10,130 bases of DNA from an uncultured Oscillospiraceae bacterium (GCA_900756495.1 CAAEKI010000083.1:1-10130), one strand, 5' to 3'; shown: positions 1-6,310, numbered from the stretch's first letter. Program-made: numbers and translations. Notes: generated by a model from the sequence alone, not told the origin.

Positions 1-384
1 GCCCAGCGTCAGATGGGGAATGAACGGACGCTCTTCCACGGAGAGACCGGCAGCCCGGAGCCGGATGCAGAGCTCCCGCTGCAGTGCGCTCAGGCCGGGA
101 CAGGGGGCAATGCCGACCCACCAGACGTCCCCGTCCGGCCGGCAGAAGCGCCCGGGCGCAGTGGCACGCAGGATGAAAGGGGCTGCTTCAACGGCTGACA
201 TCGCCTTCTGAACAGGGGCGGGCGAGGCCAGATTTCCCAGAAAGGCCAGGGTGAGATGAAAGTTCTCCCGCCTGGTAAAGGAGCCGTGCAGGCTGTGCTT
301 CCGCAAGACCGCTGAAGCGCTGTGGAGCGCGGCCGTCCAGGATTCGGGCAGGGAAATGGCGATAAACAATCGCAGGGAGATCAC
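1..384 (-). CDS. thpR: RNA 2',3'-cyclic phosphodiesterase (2'-5' RNA ligase / ThpR family), partial
   Basis: This is the N-terminal 128 residues of a 2H-phosphoesterase; the C-terminus lies beyond position 1. Reading the minus strand from 384 gives an opening RLFIAISLP, then NFHLTLAFLGN (residues 41-51) and PFIPHLTLG (residues 120-128). These carry both HxTx catalytic motifs (HLTL at 43-46 and 124-127), the defining pair of the family. ThpR-type enzymes open 2',3'-cyclic phosphates on RNA ends and were first described as 2'-5' RNA ligases; the cellular role is poorly defined. Family members are about 180 residues, so roughly 50 are missing. The start is uncertain. GTG at 387 or 384 is in frame, but the family normally begins M-R-L-F-I-A, which would place the start at an unusual CTG (375-373). 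An AAAGGTGG stretch at 391-384 gives that CTG reasonable Shine-Dalgarno spacing. The gene is separated from the operon upstream on this strand by a strong terminator. Confidence 0.88.
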   Translation of the reverse strand, partial: MISLRLFIAISLPESWTAALHSASAVLRKHSLHGSFTRRENFHLTLAFLGNLASPAPVQKAMSAVEAAPFILRATAPGRFCRPDGDVWWVGIAPCPGLSALQRELCIRLRAAGLSVEERPFIPHLTLG

Positions 385-399
385 CACCTTTGCAGTCCT

Positions 400-428
400 A
401 TTTTATCAGCGGGGTGCTTCAAAGACAA
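400..428 (-). promoter_or_regulatory. putative sigma-A promoter of thpR-like gene
   Basis: On the minus strand TTGTCT (428-423) is followed after 17 bases by TAAAAT (405-400). Transcription would begin near 393, leaving a leader of only about 6-9 bases before the GTG codons, or about 18 before the CTG at 375. The -10 is good and the -35 matches 4 of 6 positions. Confidence 0.5.
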
Positions 429-460
429 GGGGTGAGACCGCCTTGCCGGCACGGATGGCC

Positions 461-509
461 AAAAGGCGGCAGCCCCCTCGGTGAAATTGCACCAAGGGGG
501 CTGCCGCCT
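461..509 (-). terminator. strong rho-independent terminator at end of the four-gene operon
   Basis: Positions 465-478 (GGCGGCAGCCCCCT) pair perfectly with 495-508. One mismatch follows, then 3 more pairs (480-482 with 491-493), around an 8-base loop at 483-490. On the minus strand the stem is followed by TTTT (464-461). It lies about 50 bases past the stop of the LeuD-like gene and before the ThpR-like gene. A weaker T-rich stretch (GGTTTTGG) follows on the plus strand. Confidence 0.85.
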
Positions 510-560
510 CTTGAGGTTTTGGTTTCGCAACACGGCCAGAAGGGCCGGAAACGACAAGGG

Positions 561-1064
561 CTATTTGCTGAAGCGGGAGACAATGGCGGGGATCATACCG
601 CCGTTTTCCAGGATCTCCAGCAACTCCGGCGGATAGGCCTGGCCCTGGAGGCTCTCACCTGTAGTCGCATTCCTGACCTCGCCGGTAAGAATGTTCAGCT
701 CCAGTTCATCCCCTTCCCGGAAGAGCCGGCTGACGCCGGGGCAGGAGATGGCGACACAGCCAGCCGCAATTGCATTGCGGAAGTAAATTCTGGCAATGGA
801 ATCGGCCACGATGCAGCTTACGCCCAAGTCCTTCATGACCTCGTTGGCCATAGCTCTGTGGGAGCCAAAGCCAAAGTTTTTGCCGGCCACAATGCAGTCG
901 CCGGGCCTGACCTGCGCTCTCCAGTCGGGCCGCAGGGCGGCAAAGGCGATGTCCCGGGGTTCAAAGGCGGTGCTCATGAACATTTCGCCCGGCGTAATGT
1001 CGGTGGTGCTGACGTTATCTCCAAATTTCCAGACCTTGCCCCGGATGACGGTTGATGTGGACAC
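561..1064 (-). CDS. aconitase-family dehydratase small subunit (LeuD/DmdB-like)
   Basis: This 167-residue protein has the length and fold signature of the swivel-domain (small) subunit of isopropylmalate/homoaconitate-type hydro-lyases. It begins with VWKFGDNVSTTDITPG (residues 11-26) and carries the GKNFGFGSHRA loop (61-71). Within it Ser68 and Arg70 match the catalytic Ser and substrate-binding Arg of the usual GSSRE motif, but the flanking residues are His and Ala. The segment after TPG reads EMFMST where archaeal LeuD/HacB proteins have YLRT-like sequences. That loop sets substrate choice, so the substrate is probably neither isopropylmalate nor homoaconitate. The start is GTG at 1064, 4-5 bases after a GGGGGGAG ribosome binding site, and 12 bases follow the large-subunit stop. 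It should assemble with the product of 1077-2345. Dimethylmalate dehydratase (DmdB) is the closest functional analogue I can name, but it is not proven. Family confidence is high; substrate unknown. Confidence 0.88.
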   Translation of the reverse strand: MSTSTVIRGKVWKFGDNVSTTDITPGEMFMSTAFEPRDIAFAALRPDWRAQVRPGDCIVAGKNFGFGSHRAMANEVMKDLGVSCIVADSIARIYFRNAIAAGCVAISCPGVSRLFREGDELELNILTGEVRNATTGESLQGQAYPPELLEILENGGMIPAIVSRFSK

Positions 1065-1076
1065 AGTGCTCCCCCC

Positions 1077-2345
1077 TTAAAGAAATTCTCTCGGATCGGT
1101 GATCTTCCCCCGGATGGCCGAGGCGGCCAAGGTGGCGGGGGAGGCCAAGTAGATGTCCGATTTGGGGGCGCCATACCGGCCCAGGAAATTGCGGGTGGTA
1201 GCCCCCATGGCCACCTCGCCGTCAGCGATGCAGGAACCTCTGCCGCCGCAGTTCAGGCAGCTGGGGGCCTGTATCATAACTCCGGCCTCGGCCAGCGTGG
1301 CCAGAATTCCGTCCCGGGCGGCGCGGGCATAGATTTTATAGGTGGCGGGAGAGAAGATGGTCCGGCATTTGACCTGATGTCCCTTGACAATTTGGGCGAA
1401 GATAGCGAGGTCGTCATAGCGGCCGTTGGCACAGGAGCCCAGATTACACTGCTGGATCTCTATTCCCGCCACAGCTGATACCGGCTTTACCACATCGAAG
1501 CCGTGGGGAAGGGCCACCTGAGGCTCCAGATCGGAAAAGTCCTCTTCATACACCCCGGCATATACGGCGTCCTCATCAGGCGCGGTGGGGAAGAAGGGGT
1601 CGCCGCCGTGGGGCGTAGCAGCGACGTAATCCAGGCAGGTCTGATCGGCGGGAAAAGGGGCGCACTTGGCGCCCAGCTCGATGGAGTGACAAGACAGGGT
1701 AAACCTGCCGTCCATCCCCATCTGTGCAATGAGCTCTCCCGTCCACTCCACAGATTTGTACTGTCCCATGGAGGGGGAGTACTTCCCAATGACGGCCAAA
1801 AACACATCTTTGGAGACGACCCCCTTGGGCAGTGTTCCATGGCAGACGATTTTGATGCTCTCGGGTATTTTGAACCAGAGCGAGCCGGTGGCGTAGATCC
1901 AGGCCGTCTCAATCTCGCTGACCGGAATCCCCAGGGCGTTGACGCCTCCGGCTGTAGTGGTGTGGGAATCCTTGGCGCACACCAGCATGCCGGGACGCAC
2001 CAGTCCCTCTTGGGTGACGGCCGCATGGGCCACACCGGTATTGATATCATAGACCTTTTCAATGCCATACCGCTTGGCCAGTTCACGGGAGAGCTTATAG
2101 GCAGCCGCATCGCTGGGCTTAGCCGCGCAGCCCTGGTGATCGCCTATCATAACGGCCAGCCGATCTGGATCTGCCACCCTGGGCAGCCCGTCGGGAAGCC
2201 CGGCCTTGATCAGCCGCTTGTGGATATCGGCGATACCGGTCTCCAAATTATAGTGGAGATCTACTTTTGCGGTGACGATATCACCGGCCTTGACGTCTCG
2301 CCCGGAGGTCCGGGAGAAGACCTTCTCCGCAATCGTCTTTCCCAT
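1077..2345 (-). CDS. aconitase-family dehydratase large subunit (LeuC/DmdA-like, 4Fe-4S)
   Basis: This 422-residue [4Fe-4S] hydro-lyase subunit matches the usual length of LeuC/HacA/DmdA proteins of the short prokaryotic type. Motifs in order: GDHQGC (68-73); KDSHTTTAGGVNALG (125-139) with the DSHT substrate loop; YATGSLWFKIPES (151-163); LGSCANGR (302-309), whose Cys305 is a cluster ligand; SCLNC (362-366), whose Cys363 and Cys366 complete the cluster; and YLASPATLAASAIRG (399-413). The ATG at 2345 is preferred over the in-frame ATG at 2411, because only it is preceded by GGGAG at proper spacing and because the upstream residues lie inside the flavoprotein gene. Only 2 bases separate it from that gene's stop, so translational coupling is likely. 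With the small subunit it should reversibly hydrate or dehydrate a substituted malate or citrate-like acid. There is no leuA or leuB nearby, so a leucine role is unlikely. Confidence 0.9.
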   Translation of the reverse strand: MGKTIAEKVFSRTSGRDVKAGDIVTAKVDLHYNLETGIADIHKRLIKAGLPDGLPRVADPDRLAVMIGDHQGCAAKPSDAAAYKLSRELAKRYGIEKVYDINTGVAHAAVTQEGLVRPGMLVCAKDSHTTTAGGVNALGIPVSEIETAWIYATGSLWFKIPESIKIVCHGTLPKGVVSKDVFLAVIGKYSPSMGQYKSVEWTGELIAQMGMDGRFTLSCHSIELGAKCAPFPADQTCLDYVAATPHGGDPFFPTAPDEDAVYAGVYEEDFSDLEPQVALPHGFDVVKPVSAVAGIEIQQCNLGSCANGRYDDLAIFAQIVKGHQVKCRTIFSPATYKIYARAARDGILATLAEAGVMIQAPSCLNCGGRGSCIADGEVAMGATTRNFLGRYGAPKSDIYLASPATLAASAIRGKITDPREFL

Positions 2346-2347
2346 TG

Positions 2348-3934
2348 CTATGACTCCCAAGCGGGCTCTTCCGCCGCATTCTTGCCGGCTACACGGCCCA
2401 TGGCGATACACTCTGCCAGGTTGCCGCCGCCATTGTACAGCATTCCGAAGAAGGAGCCCATCTCGCCGCAGGCGTAAAGACGCCTGATGGGCGTCTCGTC
2501 AGGCCGGATAACCTGACACTGGATGTTTTTCCGGGGGCCGCCCTGTGTGTTGGGACCGCCGGGCCAGAGCTTGACGGCGTAGAAGGGACCTTCGTTGATG
2601 GGATCCAGGCCGTTTTTGGGGCGGTGGAAGTCCTCGTCCTCACCCTTTTTACAGAAGCCGTTGTAGCGCTCCACCGTGCGCAGGAAGTTGGACACATCGA
2701 AGAGATTGTGGGTATCAGGGTCGGCCTTGAGCATTTCGCCCAGCTCCTCCAGGGTATCGGCCTTCATAATCCAGCCCTTCTCAATTTCCTCCAGGTTATC
2801 CTCGCTCCAGATATAGTGGATGGGCCCTTTGATGCCCTTGGGTGGGTTGCAGGCCCCGTGCTTGCTGGCAATGGGGCCAAGCTTGCGGCGCTTTTCATCA
2901 AAAATCCAGAAGGCGGGGATCCTGGGATAACAGGTGGCATAGCAGTCGAAATTGGCAAGCTCATAGCCAAAGGCGTGGAGTTTGAAGCGCTCGTTGGAGA
3001 AGCGGTTGCCGCGCTGATCAATAAAAATGCTGGCCTGCGTGTGGTGCTGGGTGCCAAAGGCCATGCAGTGGCCGGGGAACTTCATGGTGACCCGGTAGGA
3101 GATGCAGTTCATGTGCCACAGATCGGCGCCCAGCTCCTGAGCCATCAGGATACCCTCGCCGGTATTGCCCGGGTTGCCGTAAAACTCGATGGGCAGCGGG
3201 CGGAGATAGTTGCGCTTCATCCGCTCATTGTACTCAAAGCCGCCGCAGGTCAGCACCACGCCCCTCCTGGCCTTGGCGGCAAAGGGCTTGCCGTCGCGGA
3301 CGCCTCGGACGCCCCGGACCTCGCCGTCCTCATAGATCAGGTGTTGGGCGGCAGAGCCCCAGTGCACGGGAATACCGCGCTGCTCCACAGCTCCGGTCAG
3401 AGCGCTGAACAGCGCTGCGCCGCCCCGGTTTCCGTTGTTTGCCTTGACCCAAAAGACGCAGATAGCCTCGGAGCCGGGCAGCTCGGGGAAGTCGCTGTCG
3501 TAGATCCCAACGGCGTCAGTGCCGGGCATATGTGCATGGAGCATGTCCATATGGGCGAAGGAGGGGCTCATGCTCTCCACGCCGCCCACCGTGGCGCCGA
3601 TGGAGTTGAGCCACTGGATATTGGTGCCCATCTGTTCGCACAGCGTGCGGATCATGGCGGCCTCCTCCTCATCTACGCTCTCGTTGGCAATGCGGCGCAG
3701 ATTTGTGAAGTACTCAATGGCCTTTTCCGTGTCCTCCGGAACCAGAATGCCGCCGCCGCTCATACGGGTGCTGGGCGTGTGGTTGGTACTGGTGGGGGTG
3801 TCCTGAAGCTCCTTCTCCAGGATCAGGACTTCAGCCCCCGCATCGTGGGCGGCGATTGCGGTGACCGCGCCCGCGCCGCCATAGCCGACGACGACAACGT
3901 CGGCCTCTTCCGTCCAGTGAATCTGTTCAGACAT
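2348..3934 (-). CDS. FAD-dependent oxidoreductase, fumarate reductase/tricarballylate dehydrogenase-like flavoprotein
   Basis: This 528-residue soluble flavoprotein belongs to the FAD_binding_2 superfamily (fumarate, urocanate and 3-ketosteroid reductases; TcuA tricarballylate dehydrogenase). The N-terminal Rossmann fold reads DVVVVGYGGAGAVTAIAAHD (12-31), with the acidic ribose-binding residue in LILEKE (37-42). A mid-protein GNPGNTGEG binding loop and FIDQRGNRFSNERF precede the capping region. The C-terminal FAD-closing segment is YACGEMGSFFGMLYNGGG (487-504) followed by NLAECIAMGRVAGKNAA. There is no signal peptide, heme CxxCH or FMN-attachment domain, so it is cytoplasmic and needs a partner electron donor or acceptor. 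It lies 20 bases after the PrpD-like gene, and AAAGGAG precedes its ATG by 8-9 bases. By context it probably reduces or forms the C=C bond of the acid handled by its neighbours. Direction and substrate are inference. Confidence 0.88.
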   Translation of the reverse strand: MSEQIHWTEEADVVVVGYGGAGAVTAIAAHDAGAEVLILEKELQDTPTSTNHTPSTRMSGGGILVPEDTEKAIEYFTNLRRIANESVDEEEAAMIRTLCEQMGTNIQWLNSIGATVGGVESMSPSFAHMDMLHAHMPGTDAVGIYDSDFPELPGSEAICVFWVKANNGNRGGAALFSALTGAVEQRGIPVHWGSAAQHLIYEDGEVRGVRGVRDGKPFAAKARRGVVLTCGGFEYNERMKRNYLRPLPIEFYGNPGNTGEGILMAQELGADLWHMNCISYRVTMKFPGHCMAFGTQHHTQASIFIDQRGNRFSNERFKLHAFGYELANFDCYATCYPRIPAFWIFDEKRRKLGPIASKHGACNPPKGIKGPIHYIWSEDNLEEIEKGWIMKADTLEELGEMLKADPDTHNLFDVSNFLRTVERYNGFCKKGEDEDFHRPKNGLDPINEGPFYAVKLWPGGPNTQGGPRKNIQCQVIRPDETPIRRLYACGEMGSFFGMLYNGGGNLAECIAMGRVAGKNAAEEPAWES

Positions 3935-3954
3935 ATGGTTGGCTCCTTTCCCGC

Positions 3955-5373
3955 TTACCGGCCGAAGGCCATCAAGGCTGTCAGCGCGCCGACGTCGTCC
4001 ATCTGGTCGATGCTCCAGACGGAATCGATGATGCTGCGGATTTGTGCTGCTCCCATGTAGGGGGCGGCCAACTTGGTGAACTTTTCCTCCAGCTCCTGAT
4101 CGGTGAGGGGGTCGTCACCGAAGCCGTGAGGTACGTCGATGCGCTTCTGGAAGACCCGGCCGTCCACAGTGGTGATGGTAGACTCACCCGCGCGGCCCCG
4201 CTCAGGAATCGTGGGATCGGGTTCTACGGTAATTTTCTCAATGAGATCCAGCACCACAGGGTCGGTAAACTTGGCCGGATCAAAGGATTCAGGTCCGTAG
4301 TGGCCCTCTTTGATGGCGATGGCGTTGGCATAAAAGGCGCTATGGTCCGCGCTCTCGGCGTTGCGGGGATACTTTTTGGAGAAATAAGTGGTATGTTGGG
4401 ATTCCTTGAGACCGGCCCGGATCTTCACCGATTTGATGTCCTCGGGCTTGAGGCTGTTTTCATTGACAATAGAAAGCGTAGCCAGAATGTGGGCGATAGA
4501 GCTGATGTTGGCCGGCAGATATTTGTGACGGCACTGGAGGATCCTCCAGCCGCTGAAGTCGGTCATGCGGTCCACATTCATATTGCCCTGGAGCACCACT
4601 TGGCCAATGCCGTTTTCTCCCTCTACCACGCGCTCAGGACCGGTAAAGCCCTTGGCCGCCATTTGACAGGCCATCACCGCGCTGTAGGCCACAAAGCCGA
4701 AGCGCAGGTTTTTGGACATGGTGTTTTCCTCGTTGTTGGTGTCCAGAACACCCAGGGGCAGACTGTGGGAGGCACAGATGCCGATGGCGTTGGCTATCTG
4801 GTCCTCTGTGAGGCCCATCAGCCGGCCCAGAGAGGGCGGAACATTGAGGCCGCCCCGAAAATCCGGCGTCCAGCCCTTGGCGCCCAGAGACTCGCCCCAG
4901 CCCTTTCCAGTGGACTCCTGTACCCGGGCTCCCAATTCATAGGAGACCACAATAGAGGTCAGCAGGTCTTTGCCGCAGGACTTCATGTACTCTGCCATAG
5001 CGAGAATGGAGGGAATCGAGTCACTGTTATGTGCGCCTCCGCCGCAGTCGTTAAAGTCCAGAAAGCGGACCAGGAAGCTGTTGAGCAGCGTAGCGTTGAG
5101 CAAGGTGCTCTTCTTGCCGGTGCCAAACAGGGTGGCCTGTTCACTGCCTCCCAGTTCGGCGATGTACTCCTCACATATGGGACGGCCGGGGGCGTCATAG
5201 GCGCCAATGGCACAGCCCAGGGCGTCCAGCAGGCACCGCTTTGCCTGATGCACCACATCCTCGGGCAGCATCTCATACTTGAGGCCCAGCGCATAGCGGG
5301 CAAACCGGTGGGATACGCTGGATTGATAGAGAAGGTTGACATTCTGCCAGGCCAAATCGCGCTGTAAAGACAT
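3955..5373 (-). CDS. MmgE/PrpD family protein (carboxylic-acid dehydratase/decarboxylase/epimerase fold)
   Basis: This 472-residue protein matches the MmgE/PrpD family, which includes 2-methylcitrate dehydratase, cis-aconitate decarboxylase and iminodisuccinate epimerase; none uses a metal cluster. Visible family landmarks are CLLDALGCAIGA (47-58), FLDFND (104-109) followed by GGGAHNSDSIPSILA (111-125), KNLRFGFVAYSAVMACQMAA (221-240) with GFTGP (242-246), SADHSAFY (341-348) matching the usual TADHSLPY motif, and the C-terminal DPLTDQELEEKF (421-432). The residue after LDFND, usually Thr, is Cys110. The usual histidine-bearing segment in the second domain reads KYLPANISSIAHI (284-296). These changes argue against assuming methylcitrate as substrate. 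It is the first gene of the operon. AAGGAG lies 8 bases before the ATG, and it is transcribed from the operator-flanked promoter at 5437-5465. Confidence 0.9.
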   Translation of the reverse strand: MSLQRDLAWQNVNLLYQSSVSHRFARYALGLKYEMLPEDVVHQAKRCLLDALGCAIGAYDAPGRPICEEYIAELGGSEQATLFGTGKKSTLLNATLLNSFLVRFLDFNDCGGGAHNSDSIPSILAMAEYMKSCGKDLLTSIVVSYELGARVQESTGKGWGESLGAKGWTPDFRGGLNVPPSLGRLMGLTEDQIANAIGICASHSLPLGVLDTNNEENTMSKNLRFGFVAYSAVMACQMAAKGFTGPERVVEGENGIGQVVLQGNMNVDRMTDFSGWRILQCRHKYLPANISSIAHILATLSIVNENSLKPEDIKSVKIRAGLKESQHTTYFSKKYPRNAESADHSAFYANAIAIKEGHYGPESFDPAKFTDPVVLDLIEKITVEPDPTIPERGRAGESTITTVDGRVFQKRIDVPHGFGDDPLTDQELEEKFTKLAAPYMGAAQIRSIIDSVWSIDQMDDVGALTALMAFGR

Positions 5374-5423
5374 GATTACCGCTCCTTTTCATTCTGTCAT
5401 TTGAGAGATGTAAGTATTACATC

Positions 5424-5440
5424 AACTAACAATGTTAGTT
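5424..5440. promoter_or_regulatory. operator 1: 17-bp perfect palindrome
   Basis: AACTAACAATGTTAGTT has 8-base arms that are perfect inverted repeats around a central A. It overlaps the -10 box of the operon promoter, so a bound protein would block transcription. The symmetry and size resemble operators of TetR-type repressors, but no regulator gene is in the window. Confidence 0.8.
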
Positions 5441-5465
5441 TATCACGGGGGCGCTCTGCTGTCAA
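5437..5465 (-). promoter_or_regulatory. sigma-A promoter of the prpD-flavoprotein-leuCD-like operon
   Basis: On the minus strand a consensus TTGACA (5465-5460) is followed after 17 bases by TAAACT (5442-5437). The expected start near 5430 gives a leader of about 57 bases ahead of the PrpD-like ATG at 5373. The -10 sits in operator 1, and operator 2 lies 5 bases upstream of the -35. Confidence 0.8.
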
Positions 5466-5470
5466 GAAAA

Positions 5471-5487
5471 AACTAACATTGTTAGTC
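5471..5487. promoter_or_regulatory. operator 2: second copy of the 17-bp palindrome
   Basis: AACTAACATTGTTAGTC repeats operator 1. Arms of 8 bases surround a central T, with one mismatch at the outermost pair. Its centre is 47 bases from that of operator 1, so with operator 1 it brackets the promoter. Two identical half-site pairs this close are very unlikely by chance. Confidence 0.8.
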
Positions 5488-5493
5488 AATGGG

Positions 5494-5521
5494 ACAAAAA
5501 GAATGCCGGAGCATGCCGGCA
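5494..5521 (-). terminator. rho-independent terminator of spoVT
   Basis: TGCCGG (5504-5509) pairs with CCGGCA (5516-5521) around a 6-base loop. On the minus strand the stem is followed by TTCTTTTTG. It ends just before operator 2, about 125 bases past the spoVT stop. The short stem makes it moderate in strength. Confidence 0.6.
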
Positions 5522-5554
5522 GCGGTGGTGGCGAAACAGGAAAATACAGAACAG

Positions 5555-5586
5555 GGAACGGCATGACCTGCGGGCCATGCCGTTCC
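5555..5586 (-). terminator. hairpin downstream of spoVT, possible first terminator
   Basis: GGAACGGCATG (5555-5565) pairs perfectly with CATGCCGTTCC (5576-5586) around a 10-base loop. On the minus strand it is followed only by the loosely T-rich CTGTTCTGTATTTTCC. It is therefore a strong hairpin with a weak tract and probably acts in tandem with the hairpin at 5504-5521, or protects the mRNA 3' end. Confidence 0.5.
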
Positions 5587-5644
5587 TAAACGAGATATAA
5601 CATGCTTATGATAGTGCCTAAGGGAACTTATTTCTACGAAAAGG

Positions 5645-6187
5645 TCAGGACTCCATGTGACGGCCCAAAAAGCCGGCAATGGTCTGAACCAGCTTGTATT
5701 CGGTCTCTCCGGTGGATGTCTCTGTATCGGTTCCGACGAAGAGAACGCAGCCCAATACATCTCCTTCAGACAAAATGGGTGCGGCGCAGGAAATCAGGTA
5801 CCGATCACCCTCCTCACAGACGGGAAGAGGGTGATCGCCATTTTTAAACTGATAGATCTGGCGGCCCTCCATAATCTGCTCCAGCTCGGCGGAAATCCGT
5901 TTATCCACCAAATCACGCCGGGCTACCCCGGCTACAGCAATGCAGGCATCCCGATCGGTGATGACGGCCACCTGCCCGGTGGTTTTGTTCAGAGTCTCAC
6001 ACATTTGGCCGGCGAAGTCTCCCAGCCCGCCCATCAGGGAATATTTTTTAAAGATGACGCCGCCCTCTTTGTCGGTATAAATCTCAAGGGGATCGCCCTC
6101 CCGGATACGCATAGTCCGTCGGATTTCCTTTGGGATTACCACACGGCCGAGATCGTCGATGCGGCGCACAATGCCAGTTGCTTTCAT
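5645..6187 (-). CDS. spoVT: stage V sporulation protein T (AbrB-type regulator with GAF-like domain)
   Basis: This 180-residue protein is close to the 178 of Bacillus SpoVT. Residues 1-50 form the AbrB/MazE-like swapped-hairpin DNA-binding domain, with GIVRRIDDLGRVVIPKEIRR (5-24) as its signature. Residues from about 56 onward form a GAF-like ligand-sensing domain ending in VQTIAGFLGRHMES. In Bacillus, SpoVT is made in the forespore under sigma-G and tunes the sigma-G regulon. A strong ribosome binding site (AGGAGGAG) precedes the ATG at 6187. Upstream lies a sigma-G-like promoter (6226-6254), consistent with that role. The gene is monocistronic in appearance: two hairpins follow it, and the neighbouring aldolase is 123 bases upstream with its own promoter. 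It marks the host as an endospore former. I see no evidence that it controls the adjacent metabolic operon. Confidence 0.95.
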   Translation of the reverse strand: MKATGIVRRIDDLGRVVIPKEIRRTMRIREGDPLEIYTDKEGGVIFKKYSLMGGLGDFAGQMCETLNKTTGQVAVITDRDACIAVAGVARRDLVDKRISAELEQIMEGRQIYQFKNGDHPLPVCEEGDRYLISCAAPILSEGDVLGCVLFVGTDTETSTGETEYKLVQTIAGFLGRHMES

Positions 6188-6225
6188 ATATAAACTCCTC
6201 CTGCGGTTTTAAGTGGTAACGACCT

Positions 6226-6254
6226 TAGTATCCGCAGGTTTCTTTTGCCTATGC
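6226..6254 (-). promoter_or_regulatory. putative forespore (sigma-G/sigma-F type) promoter of spoVT
   Basis: On the minus strand GCATA (6254-6250) is followed after 17 bases by GATACTA (6232-6226). This fits the sigma-G pattern GHATR-N17/18-CATWHTA at all but the first base of the -10 element. The start would fall near 6219, about 30 bases before the gene. I see no comparably good sigma-A promoter here. Confidence 0.6.
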
Positions 6255-6310
6255 AGGACAGAGACGTGGTTTCATTTGGAAGCAAAATTGGAAAATGCTC
6301 CGCATTCCTG

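Noticed and set aside
390..1055. Plus-strand open frame opposite the LeuD-like gene
   Set aside because: It crosses the terminator hairpin and has no domain or initiation signal; the minus-strand protein is clearly LeuD-like.
561..2345. leuC-leuD of leucine biosynthesis
   Set aside because: There is no leuA or leuB, the partners are PrpD and a flavoprotein, and the small-subunit recognition loop differs from leucine-pathway enzymes.
2624..4060. Long plus-strand open frame (478 codons) opposite the flavoprotein gene
   Set aside because: It runs antisense to a gene with clear FAD motifs, lacks a ribosome binding site and any recognisable domain, and is a by-product of GC-rich codon use.
4042..5367. 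Long plus-strand open frame (441 codons) opposite the PrpD-like gene
   Set aside because: Antisense shadow. The minus-strand frame carries the family motifs, promoter and ribosome binding site.
5645..6187. SpoVT as the dedicated regulator of the adjacent operon
   Set aside because: SpoVT is a conserved sporulation regulator with its own forespore-type promoter. The operon's palindromic operators look like sites for a different, probably TetR-type, protein.
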